From Microbacterium sp. AG238 (GTDB taxonomy: Bacteria; Actinomycetota; Actinomycetes; Actinomycetales; Microbacteriaceae), in NCBI RefSeq assembly GCF_003610405.1, contig NZ_RAQC01000001.1, forward strand, positions 1,984,001 to 2,048,000: a stretch of 64,000 nt of DNA. The letters run 5' to 3'. The stretch's first letter is position 1. The number at the start of each line of letters is the position of its first letter. Position numbers and translations under genes: made by a program. Below are positions 44,818 to 53,223 of the stretch, piece after piece. Below the pieces are notes generated by a model, which searched no databases, was not told where the DNA came from, and worked only from the letters and a program-made list of their open reading frames with translations.

Positions 44818-45800
44818 TGGCCAAGCGCACCGGATTGGGTCGAGGGATCGGCGCACTCATCCCGACTTCTGAGGCGACGGAGGCTCGACCCGTCGACGTG
44901 TTCTTCCCGGGAGGCAGGAATGGTGCGGCCACGGTTGAGGCGCCCGCGTCGTCGGCGACAGAGCAGAGTGATGCCCCCGAGCTCGTCTCGATTCCCGGCG
45001 CAGCGCTGATCCAGGTCGACCCGAACGACATCGTTCCCAACCCCCGGCAGCCGCGTACGCACTTCGATAGCGACGACCTGGCGGAACTCGTGCACAGTGT
45101 GCGTGAGTTCGGGGTGCTGCAGCCCGTCGTCGTCCGCACGAACGAGGACGGCAAGTACGAGCTGATCATGGGGGAGCGGCGCACACGTGCCGCGCGTGAG
45201 GCCGGACTCACCGCTATTCCGGCGGTCCTGCGTGACACCTCCGACGAGAATCTCCTCCGAGATGCCCTCCTCGAGAACCTGCACCGATCGCAGCTGAACC
45301 CGCTCGAAGAGGCATCCGCCTACCAGCAGCTCCTCGAGGACTTCGGCATCACGCAGGAAGAGCTCGCTACGCGCATCGGACGCTCACGCCCGCAGATCAG
45401 CAACACGATCCGTCTGTTGCGGCTGCCGGTGCCGGTGCAGCAACGCGTCGCGGCGGGTGTCCTCAGCGCCGGCCATGCGCGTGCGATCCTTTCGGTCGAC
45501 GGTGCCGACGGTATGCAGCGCCTCGCGGACAAGATCGTCAACGAGGATCTGTCGGTCCGCGCTGCCGAGGCCGCGGCGAAGACCATCGAGGCTGCCGGTA
45601 CCCGTCGCCCCGCCCCCAAGGCGGGGGGAGTGCGTGCGCACCTCGATGAGGTCGCGGGACGACTCGGCGACCGTCTCGATACCAAGGTGAAGATCTCGCT
45701 CGGGGCTCGCAAGGGACAGATCGTCGTCGACTTCGCGACGATCCAGGATCTGAACCGCATCCTCGCCGAGCTCGGTGAGGATGCATACGGAGCACGCTGA
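44817..45800 (+). CDS. parB: ParB chromosome-partition protein
   Basis: 327 aa. The N-terminal box LGRGIGALIP is the ParA-contact region. The ParB/Srx CTPase domain has NPRQPRTHFD, LQPVVVR, MGERRTRAAREAGL and ENLHRSQLNPLEEA. The central helix-turn-helix reads TQEELATRIGRSRPQISNTIRLLRLP and a C-terminal dimer part follows. It loads at the parS sites beside the operon and spreads as a CTP clamp. Confidence 0.97.
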   Translation: MAKRTGLGRGIGALIPTSEATEARPVDVFFPGGRNGAATVEAPASSATEQSDAPELVSIPGAALIQVDPNDIVPNPRQPRTHFDSDDLAELVHSVREFGVLQPVVVRTNEDGKYELIMGERRTRAAREAGLTAIPAVLRDTSDENLLRDALLENLHRSQLNPLEEASAYQQLLEDFGITQEELATRIGRSRPQISNTIRLLRLPVPVQQRVAAGVLSAGHARAILSVDGADGMQRLADKIVNEDLSVRAAEAAAKTIEAAGTRRPAPKAGGVRAHLDEVAGRLGDRLDTKVKISLGARKGQIVVDFATIQDLNRILAELGEDAYGAR

Positions 45801-45821
45801 CCCCGTGTCGGTGACGCGACG

Positions 45822-45827
45822 TAGGCT
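45822..45827 (+). promoter_or_regulatory. -10 box TAGGCT, leaderless promoter of downstream gene
   Basis: TAGGCT ends 7 nt before the GTG at 45834 with no ribosome binding site between, so the small gene behind parB probably has its own leaderless mRNA. Confidence 0.5.
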
Positions 45828-45833
45828 TGTTCG

Positions 45834-46172
45834 GTGACCGACGAGCAGAACCCCCGCCGAGCGAGCGTCGAGCTGCTGCGCGCGGAGGCAGCTGATGAGC
45901 TGTCAGTGCTCGTCGAGGAGCGGCTCCGGGCGGGTGAGGACCCGTGGGAGTTCATGGAGGAGCTGCCGTCCGTCGATGAACTGGTCGTGCTCATGCTCCG
46001 AGCCGAGAACATCGCCGCGTACGGCGGTGGGCGCCCGAGCTCGGCCCGCAACTACCGCGTGCTCCGACAGATCGCGATGGATCACCCGGAGTTGACCAGG
46101 GCGGTGTGGCGACTGCTCGGCAGCGAACCCCACAGGCGTTGGGATGCCGCGACACGCGCAGACGCCTCCTGA
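45834..46172 (+). CDS. small conserved-type protein of unknown function
   Basis: A 112-aa soluble, helical, acidic protein (RRASVELLRAEAADELSVLVEERLRAGEDPWEFMEELPS...) ending in VWRLLGSEPHRRW. No signal peptide and no family recognised. It follows parB by 33 bp with its own promoter and is closed by a terminator shared with trxA. Confidence 0.7.
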   Translation: MTDEQNPRRASVELLRAEAADELSVLVEERLRAGEDPWEFMEELPSVDELVVLMLRAENIAAYGGGRPSSARNYRVLRQIAMDHPELTRAVWRLLGSEPHRRWDAATRADAS

Positions 46173-46203
46173 AGTTGAATAGTCCGCGTTCGAAGCACGA
46201 AAA

Positions 46204-46238
46204 AGCCCCGGTCAGATTAGATATCCGACCGGGGCTTC
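46204..46238. terminator. bidirectional terminator, 11-bp stem
   Basis: AAGCCCCGGTC (46204-46214) pairs with GACCGGGGCTT (46228-46238). Runs of A on the left and T on the right make it work for both converging genes. Confidence 0.85.
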
Positions 46239-46257
46239 TGTGAGAGCGCCTGAGATC

Positions 46258-46581
46258 TCAGCCGATGTATGAGGCGAGGTCCTGCTCGAGTGCGAACTTC
46301 GGCTTCGCGCCGATGATCGTCTTCTCGACCTCGCCCTTGTTGAAGACCTTCATCGCCGGGATGGAGGTGATCTGGTACTGCATGGCGAGATTGGGGTTCT
46401 CGTCGACGTTCAGCTTGAGCACCGTGATCTTCTCGGGGTGCTCAGTGGCGATCTCGTCGAGGATGGGGCCGACCATGCGGCAGGGACCGCACCACGCGGC
46501 CCAGAAGTCGACGAGGACGGGTCCATCGGCGTCGAGGACGTCCTGCTGCCAGGTGCTCTCGGTCGTGGCCTTGGCGGTCAT
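46258..46581 (-). CDS. trxA: thioredoxin
   Basis: A 107-aa thioredoxin with the redox motif WCGPC in FWAAWCGPCRMVGP (cysteines near 31 and 34) and the cis-Pro in ITSIPAMKVF. It reduces protein disulfides and is itself reduced by TrxB, whose gene is 71 bp upstream in the same direction. Confidence 0.97.
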   Translation of the reverse strand: MTAKATTESTWQQDVLDADGPVLVDFWAAWCGPCRMVGPILDEIATEHPEKITVLKLNVDENPNLAMQYQITSIPAMKVFNKGEVEKTIIGAKPKFALEQDLASYIG

Positions 46582-46652
46582 GGTGATCTCCTTCGAAAGG
46601 GTGTCGCCTACGTCAACGACGTGGGCGGGTGAATTGTTCCGCGGTGCGGCCG

Positions 46653-47684
46653 TCAGGCCGCACCGCTCTCGTCGTTCGTCTCGGTCTCGGCGACGAGTGA
46701 CTCGAGGCCCTCGTCGGGGCGACCGCGGAGCGGGGAGCTGTCGGCCGCGGGCTCGGACGCTTCGCCGAGGGCGGCGAGGTAGTGCTCGACATCGAGTGCA
46801 GCGACGGTTCCGCTGCCCGCGGCGGTGACCGCCTGGCGGTAGGTCGGGTCGATGACGTCACCGGCGGCGAAAACACCCGCGACCGAGGTGCGCGACGAGC
46901 GGCCGTCGACCCACACGGTGCCGTGCTCGGTCAAGTCGAGCGATCCGTGGACCAGGTGTGTACGGGGATCGTATCCGATCGCGACGAAGATGCCGTCGAG
47001 GGCGAGCTCGCGGGTCGAGCCGTCGACCGTGTCGCGCAGAACGACGCCTGTGACGGCATCCTCGCCCAGGATGTCGGCGACTTCGCTGTTCCAGACGAAC
47101 TCGATCTTGTCGTTGTTCATGGCGCGGTTCTGCATGATCTTCGAGGCGCGCAGCTCGTCGCGACGGTGGATCACGTAGACCTTCGACGCGAACTTCGTCA
47201 GGAACGTCGCCTCTTCCATGGCCGAGTCGCCGCCGCCGACGACGGCGATCGTGCGCTCGCGGAAGAAGAAGCCGTCGCAGGTGGCGCAGTACGACACGCC
47301 ACGGCCCGACAGACGGCTCTCGCCCTCGATGCCGATCTTGCGCGGGGCCGAGCCGGTCGCGAAGACCAGGCTGTCAGCTTCGTGGGTGGCGCCACTGCCG
47401 AGGGTGACCTTCTTGACCGGTCCGTCGATGTCGAGCTCGACGACGTCGTCGTAGAGGACCTCGGTGCCGAACTTCTCGGCCTGCTCCTGCATCTTGGTCA
47501 TGAGGTCGGGCCCCATGATGCCCTCGGGGAAGCCGGGGAAGTTCTCGACCTCGGTGGTGTTCATCAGCTCGCCGCCCGCTTCGACCGAGCTCGCGATCAG
47601 CAGCGGCTTCAGGTTCGCGCGCGCCGCGTAGATCGCGGCCGTGTAACCGGCGGGGCCGGATCCGATGATGATGACCTGTCGCAC
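46653..47684 (-). CDS. trxB: thioredoxin reductase
   Basis: A 343-aa NADPH-dependent flavoprotein. FAD motif GSGPAGYTAAIYAAR is N-terminal, the active disulfide is in SYCATCDG, the NADPH motif is AVVGGGDSAMEEA, and FAAGDVIDPTYRQAVTAAGSG closes the FAD site. The tail after residue 310 is longer and acidic. The GTG at 47684 lies behind GAAAGGG; reading further upstream gives no conserved sequence. Confidence 0.96.
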   Translation of the reverse strand: MRQVIIIGSGPAGYTAAIYAARANLKPLLIASSVEAGGELMNTTEVENFPGFPEGIMGPDLMTKMQEQAEKFGTEVLYDDVVELDIDGPVKKVTLGSGATHEADSLVFATGSAPRKIGIEGESRLSGRGVSYCATCDGFFFRERTIAVVGGGDSAMEEATFLTKFASKVYVIHRRDELRASKIMQNRAMNNDKIEFVWNSEVADILGEDAVTGVVLRDTVDGSTRELALDGIFVAIGYDPRTHLVHGSLDLTEHGTVWVDGRSSRTSVAGVFAAGDVIDPTYRQAVTAAGSGTVAALDVEHYLAALGEASEPAADSSPLRGRPDEGLESLVAETETNDESGAA

Positions 47685-47788
47685 GTCGACATCCCTTTCT
47701 GGGGTCTGGAATCCGCGTCGCGGATACCCCGACACGTCCAACCCATGGTAGCCGCGAGGCATTCCCCGGCGGCCGTGGGGGAGGGGTG

Positions 47789-49396
47789 TCAGCGGCCGAG
47801 GATGCGTTTCACCGTGCGAACGGCCGTGGTCAGCTCCGGCGCGCGCAGAAGGGCGAGGAGGATGACGTAGACGACGAGGGTCGCCAGGCCGATGACGGCA
47901 CCGCCGACGAGCGCTGCGGCGACCGTCTCGATCGTCCACCCCCACACACGTGCCAGGAGCAGCGAGACGGCCCAGCCGGCGGCGCAGGCGGGGATGCCGG
48001 CGGCGACGAAGCGCAGAACGCCGCGCACCGCACCGCCCAGGCCGAGCGGGCCGATCTTCCGGCGCAGGAGGATGACCGCGAGCACCAGCTGCACGATGTT
48101 GGCGAGCGACTGCCCCAGCGCGATGCCGACGGCGAGATACTCGACGGGCAGCAGGAGGTAGGCCGCGACGGCGGTCGCGGCGACGAGGATCGCCTGCACC
48201 AACGTGAACACGAATGGTGTCCGCGTGTCCTGGTGGGCGTAGAAGGTGCGCTGCAGCACGAACTGAAACGACAGGGGCAGCAGAGCGACAAGATACGCGG
48301 CGAGGACCCAGGCGAACGTCGCCGCCGTCTGCGGACCGGTCGTGAAGACGCGCGAGATGGGCAGAATCGCTGCCACGATCGCGGCCAGCGCACCGACCAT
48401 GAAGATCCCGATGGTTCGGGTGGCGGCGTCCAGATCGGAGCGGAGCGCATCGGGTCGCCCCGTGGCGACATGCGCGCTCAGACGGGTGAAGTAGGGCGTT
48501 CCGATCGACAGTACGATGACCGAGAACGGCAGCATGAACACCAGCCACGCGTAGGACATCGCCGCCACCGAGGCACCGGCGTTGGATGCCGCGCTCACGA
48601 GAGTCGACTGGACGAGGCCGGCGAGCTGGCCGACCAGGACCATCAAGAATGTCCAGCCCGCGAGGCGGCCGATGTGCCGCAGCCCGATGCCTCGCCACCG
48701 GAAGTCGGGACGGATGTGCAGGCCAGCGCGGCGCCAGAACAGCAGGAGCACGCCCGCCTGTGCGACGATGCCCGCCGTCGCGGTGCCGGCGATGACAGCC
48801 ACCATCGTCGGAGTCCAGCCGACCACGTCCTCTTGGACGCCGAAGAGCCAGATGAAGACGAGGAAGCCGATGATCGACACGATGTTGTTCACGATCGGCG
48901 ACCAGGCGAAGGGGCCGAACACTCCGCGCGCGTTGAGGATCTCGCCGAGAAGGGCGTAGATACCGTAGAAGAGCAGCTGCGGCAGGCACCAGTAGGCGAA
49001 TGCCAGCGTCAGCGCCGAGGCCTCGGGGCTCAGCCGGGAGCCGAACGCCACGACCAGCAGCGGCGCCGCGACGACGGCGATGACCGTCGTGATGAACAGG
49101 GCGGTGGTTCCGAGTGTCAGGAGCTTGGAGACGAAGGCGCTGCCGCCGTCGCGATGCTTCGCCGCCTGGATGATCTGCGGGACGATGACGCCGGCCAGAA
49201 GGCCGGACGAGATGATCGCGTAGATGTTGTTCGGCAGCTGATTGGCGATCGCGAACGCATTGGCTGCCCCGCCGGTCGCGCTGGTGGCGATCACCGGCAG
49301 TGCCGCGGCGAGCACGATGTTGCGCACGAGGCCCGTGACCCGGGAGACGAGTGTTCCCGCGGCGACGACCGCTCCTGCCCGGCCGATTCCGCTCAC
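47789..49396 (-). CDS. murJ: MurJ lipid II flippase
   Basis: A 535-aa polytopic protein of the MATE-like MurJ/MviN family with about 14 helices. The start GAVVAAGTLVSRVTGLVRNIVLAAAL is typical. It flips lipid II across the membrane. It lacks the kinase-like extension of mycobacterial MviN. The GTG at 49396 is chosen because AGGAG lies 8 nt upstream and it overlaps the preceding stop. Confidence 0.94.
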   Translation of the reverse strand: MSGIGRAGAVVAAGTLVSRVTGLVRNIVLAAALPVIATSATGGAANAFAIANQLPNNIYAIISSGLLAGVIVPQIIQAAKHRDGGSAFVSKLLTLGTTALFITTVIAVVAAPLLVVAFGSRLSPEASALTLAFAYWCLPQLLFYGIYALLGEILNARGVFGPFAWSPIVNNIVSIIGFLVFIWLFGVQEDVVGWTPTMVAVIAGTATAGIVAQAGVLLLFWRRAGLHIRPDFRWRGIGLRHIGRLAGWTFLMVLVGQLAGLVQSTLVSAASNAGASVAAMSYAWLVFMLPFSVIVLSIGTPYFTRLSAHVATGRPDALRSDLDAATRTIGIFMVGALAAIVAAILPISRVFTTGPQTAATFAWVLAAYLVALLPLSFQFVLQRTFYAHQDTRTPFVFTLVQAILVAATAVAAYLLLPVEYLAVGIALGQSLANIVQLVLAVILLRRKIGPLGLGGAVRGVLRFVAAGIPACAAGWAVSLLLARVWGWTIETVAAALVGGAVIGLATLVVYVILLALLRAPELTTAVRTVKRILGR

Positions 49397-51522
49397 TCGG
49401 TGTACTCCTGCTGTTCGGGGACGTCGTTCTGTCCGGAGGGGGTCTCGCTCCGCCGACGTCGCAGCTTCAGAATCGTCCGGATCACGCCGCCTGCGATGAG
49501 GACGACGACGACGAGGACGATGGCGGTGATGCCGACCGATTCCCACTCGGCGCGCACCGTGAGACCGATGGCTTCCGATGCGCCGATCGGCACGGCGGCG
49601 GTGCTGCGCAACTGCAGGCTGAGGGTGGTGTCTCCGCTTCCGACGCGTGCCTCGACCGGCACGTCGACGCGGGTGTTCTGCTGCGCGCCCGCTTCGACGA
49701 CCGTCGCCTTCTGCACGATCAGGCGGGGGTCGCCGGTCTCGGCGAAGAGCACGAGCGAGACCGGCCAGGGCAGGTCGTTACGCACGGTAACGGGGATCGG
49801 AGCACTCGTCGCGAGGAAGTTGATCGTGCCGGGGTTGGCGATACCGACGGCATCCAGCGTGCTCTCGGTGTTCTGCTCGTGCTGCGCCACGGCGGTCGCC
49901 CACGCGGTCGGGTCATTCAGCCAGCCGTCTCCGATCAGCTGCAGGATGGCGGTGCGTTCGCGTGCCGTCAGCTGCGTGGGCTCGACTAACGCCGTGGCGA
50001 AGGTCGCGAGCCGTTCCTCGTCGGCGAGGAAGCGTTGGAGGGCCGCGACGCGGTCGGCGGCGGCGGGGATGTCGGCGACGGTGACCTGAGCCGGCGCTGC
50101 CGCACGAAGGTCTTGCAGCGACGTCGGGGTCGCCCCCGCGCTGCCGGTGACGGCGGAGATCGCCGCCCTGATGCTGGTGCGCGAGCTCGCCGCCGGCCGA
50201 TCGATGGTCGTGACGATCGGGGTCTCGCCGCTGAGGGCGACCTGCGCGGTGGCTGCCGCGAGTTCGGCGCTGCGAACCGGTGCGTCGTCCGAGGCGGCGG
50301 CGACGCGTGCGAGCTCGGCCGAGACGAGGTTGTCGTAGACCAGCAGATCGGCGTCGCCCGCCGCGGCGCGAACGCCGCCATCGCCGGCAACGGTGTCGGA
50401 CGGCACGAGGGTGAGCACGTCGGCGTCTGCGTCGGCCTGGGCGTCGAGTGTCGTGACGACATCCGGTCCGGCGGTGCCACCGGCCGGCCAGAACACGTCG
50501 CGGACGGTGTTCGCCGCGGTTCCGACGGCGAGCAGCTGCCGCAGGTCGGGCACGGCAGCGGGGGTGGTCGAACCTGCGGAGGCGCTGAAGTCGGCCGGGT
50601 CGGCGTACGGGGCGAGGGTTGTGGGCTCGAGCGGTGCCGTCAGGCCGGCGTGGACCTGGGTCGCGAGGTCGGCGTCACCGAACTGCAGGGCGAAGCGCTC
50701 GTTGGGAAGAGACATGAGGCTCGTGAGCCAGCCGGTGGCGCTCGCGGGGGCGCTCGATCCCAGAACCCGGATCGAGGCGACGATCGCCGGGTCGACAGCG
50801 AGGACGGCAGGAGTGCCGGTCACGGCATCGAGAACAGCACTGAGCGCACCGTTCTCGGCGGTGAGCTCGGAGAGCTCCGCGGCCGTGAGCATGCCCGACG
50901 TGCGGGCGCCCGCGGTGACGGGGACGATGACGGTGACCGAGCGCGGCGGTGCGTCGGTGCGGGGCACGGTGATGACCGTGCGCGCCGATCCGCCGGGGCC
51001 GGCGGCCACGACGGGGTAGACGCCGGGGGCGAGTCCGACGAGGTCTTTCTCGGTCGCCGAGATCGACACGTTCGTGGCGCGCTCGTCGCCGGCCGCGAGC
51101 TCGGTGACATCGGTGCTGGCGACCTCTTCGAAGACCGGCAGTGTCTCGTCGGCGTCCTCGGCGGGGCGCAACCAGTCGACGACCGCCTGCGGCGATGTCA
51201 GCGCAGAGCGCGACAGTGACACCGACACGGTGCCGGCGGGCAGCGCGCGTGGCGAACCGTTCCGCTGATCCACCGAGATCACCGCGTCGCTGCCGTTCGC
51301 GACGAGCCCGCCGCTCGCGGGAGCGGCGATGAGCGTGGCCACCCCGGGGGCGCCGGGCGTCGGACTGGCACTCGGTGTCGGGCTCGGCGACGTCTCGGCG
51401 ACGGCGGCGGCGGGAGAGGCGAGCGGGGCGATGACGATCGCGGCAGCGGCGAGCCAGCCGAGTACGCGGGCACCGCGACGGCCGCGACGGGCGCGGGCGG
51501 TGGCAGGGGAAATGTCGGTCAT
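49393..51522 (-). CDS. DUF6049-type secreted/membrane protein
   Basis: A 709-aa protein with an N-terminal signal sequence (LGWLAAAAIVIAPLASPAAAVAE), a Pro/Ser/Thr linker, a large Ala/Val/Thr-rich outer region and one C-terminal membrane helix (about residues 655-678) followed by a basic tail. It is the actinobacterial partner gene upstream of murJ (the Rv3909 place), probably a cell-envelope factor. The stop overlaps the murJ start (GTGA). Confidence 0.85.
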   Translation of the reverse strand: MTDISPATARARRGRRGARVLGWLAAAAIVIAPLASPAAAVAETSPSPTPSASPTPGAPGVATLIAAPASGGLVANGSDAVISVDQRNGSPRALPAGTVSVSLSRSALTSPQAVVDWLRPAEDADETLPVFEEVASTDVTELAAGDERATNVSISATEKDLVGLAPGVYPVVAAGPGGSARTVITVPRTDAPPRSVTVIVPVTAGARTSGMLTAAELSELTAENGALSAVLDAVTGTPAVLAVDPAIVASIRVLGSSAPASATGWLTSLMSLPNERFALQFGDADLATQVHAGLTAPLEPTTLAPYADPADFSASAGSTTPAAVPDLRQLLAVGTAANTVRDVFWPAGGTAGPDVVTTLDAQADADADVLTLVPSDTVAGDGGVRAAAGDADLLVYDNLVSAELARVAAASDDAPVRSAELAAATAQVALSGETPIVTTIDRPAASSRTSIRAAISAVTGSAGATPTSLQDLRAAAPAQVTVADIPAAADRVAALQRFLADEERLATFATALVEPTQLTARERTAILQLIGDGWLNDPTAWATAVAQHEQNTESTLDAVGIANPGTINFLATSAPIPVTVRNDLPWPVSLVLFAETGDPRLIVQKATVVEAGAQQNTRVDVPVEARVGSGDTTLSLQLRSTAAVPIGASEAIGLTVRAEWESVGITAIVLVVVVLIAGGVIRTILKLRRRRSETPSGQNDVPEQQEYTE

Positions 51523-51649
51523 GGCGGCTCTCGACCCGCTGCGATACCCGACCGCAGGGTCGCACAGAGTCTAGAGCGGCCGCCCTGTACGTCATCCGAG
51601 GCGGGCCGGGCCTCGGGCTATTCGCGCATACGCACGGTTGAATGGGGGA

Positions 51650-53167
51650 GTGACTCTTCACCCCGACGCCGACCGCTGCACGGCGCTCCGTACCGATCTG
51701 GATGCCGCGGTCTATCGCGCCGACGCCGTGCGCGAGCTCTGGGGCGCGATGGTCGACACGGCCGTGGGTCACGGCCTCATCGAGCCCGCCCGTCGCGTGC
51801 TGGCCGGGCGCACCGATGCCCTGGCCGTGCTGGCGGGGCTGCTGTTCCTGGGCGGACCGGCGCCGCGTGAGTCGGTTGACGCCGCCTTGCCGTCGCTCGG
51901 GGCGGCGGGCCTGGTCGAGCTCGGGCTCGCGCATGTCGACGGCGACCTCGTCGTGCCCGATGCGCTCGTGCGTCCGCAGGACATCTCGGATGCCGCGGGC
52001 GAGGGGCATTGGTGGATCGCGAGCGACCTCGACGAGGCCGCGGTGGGCGGTCCATTGCCCACCGGTCACGTCCTCGGGGTGGGCGGTGCCTCACTGACGC
52101 TCGCGGGGCTGCAGCTCACGTCGCGAGTGGGGCGCGTGCTCGACATCGGCACAGGGTGCGGCATCCAGGCTCTTCGAGCCCGCCGAACGGGCGACAGCGT
52201 CGTGGCGACGGACGTGTCGGAGCGTGCTCTCGCCTTCACGCGCCTGAACGCGCTGCTCAACGCCGTCGACGGCATCGAGACGCGTGCCGGCAGCCTGTTC
52301 GAGCCGGTGGTGGGCGAGCAGTTCGAGCGCGTCGTCTCGAACCCGCCGTTCGTCATCACACCGCGCGTGGAGGGTGTGCCCGCGTACGAGTACCGCGACG
52401 GCGGGATGTCGGGCGATGACCTCGTCGCCGCGTTCGTGCGCGAGGTCGGCTCGGTGCTCGCTCCGGGCGGAGTCGCGCAGCTGCTCGGCAACTGGGAGTA
52501 TCGCACCGGTGAGGACGGTCTCGACCGGGTTCGCTCGTGGGTGTCGGAGTCGTCCGTCGCCCTGGACGCGTGGGTCGTCGAACGCGAGCAACTCGATCCG
52601 CTGGCCTATGCCGAGCTCTGGGTCCGCGATGGCGGCACCGCGCCCGGCTCGCCCGCGTACGCCCCGCTCGTGCAGGCGTGGCTCGACGACTTCGCCGCGC
52701 GCGGGGTCACCGCCATCGGGTTCGGGTACATCACGCTGCACCGCCCGACGGTCATCCCGACGCTCGCCCGCTACGAGCGCATCTCCGGCAGCATCCCGGG
52801 CGCTCTCGGTCCCCACATCGGTGCGTCTCTCGACGCCTGGCAGCGGCTCTCGAGCATGACCGACGCCGACCTGGATGCCGCGGTGCTGCGCGTCGCGCCG
52901 GATGTGACCGAAGCGCGCCACCACGTACCCGGAGCCGAAGACCCGCAGGTCATCGAACTGCGCCAGGGGGCGGGCTTCGGTCGCGTGCTCGACGTCGATC
53001 CGGCGCTCGCTGCCCTCGTCGGGGCCAGCGACGGCGACCTGCCGGTCGGCGTGCTGGTCGCTGCGATCGCGGACCTGCTCGAGGTCGATGCCGCCGCGCT
53101 CCGCGCCGACCTGCTGCCCCGCGTGCGCGAGCTGCTGTTCACGGGCTTCCTGCGTTTCGCCGACTGA
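51650..53167 (+). CDS. class I SAM-dependent methyltransferase (DUF7059-like)
   Basis: About 505 aa. A helical N-terminal domain (about residues 1-125) precedes a Rossmann methyltransferase with LDIGTGCGIQAL (near 162), VATDVSERAL and the catalytic NPPF in VVSNPPFVITP (near 228). NPPF/NPPY motifs mark enzymes that methylate amide or amino nitrogens of proteins or nucleic acids, such as PrmC and PrmB. A C-terminal winged-helix-like part follows. The GTG at 51650 is a likely start; TTG at 51638 is possible. It is divergent from the DUF6049 gene. Confidence 0.85.
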   Translation: MTLHPDADRCTALRTDLDAAVYRADAVRELWGAMVDTAVGHGLIEPARRVLAGRTDALAVLAGLLFLGGPAPRESVDAALPSLGAAGLVELGLAHVDGDLVVPDALVRPQDISDAAGEGHWWIASDLDEAAVGGPLPTGHVLGVGGASLTLAGLQLTSRVGRVLDIGTGCGIQALRARRTGDSVVATDVSERALAFTRLNALLNAVDGIETRAGSLFEPVVGEQFERVVSNPPFVITPRVEGVPAYEYRDGGMSGDDLVAAFVREVGSVLAPGGVAQLLGNWEYRTGEDGLDRVRSWVSESSVALDAWVVEREQLDPLAYAELWVRDGGTAPGSPAYAPLVQAWLDDFAARGVTAIGFGYITLHRPTVIPTLARYERISGSIPGALGPHIGASLDAWQRLSSMTDADLDAAVLRVAPDVTEARHHVPGAEDPQVIELRQGAGFGRVLDVDPALAALVGASDGDLPVGVLVAAIADLLEVDAAALRADLLPRVRELLFTGFLRFAD

Positions 53168-53210
53168 TCGCGAGCTGATCGCCGGCTCGGGAGCGCCGGG
53201 GGAGGGCCGG

Positions 53211-53216
53211 TAGGCT
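53211..53216 (+). promoter_or_regulatory. -10 box TAGGCT, leaderless promoter of CCA gene
   Basis: TAGGCT ends 7 nt before the ATG at 53224. It is the same box and spacing as before the gene at 45834. Confidence 0.5.
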
Positions 53217-53223
53217 CGGAGTC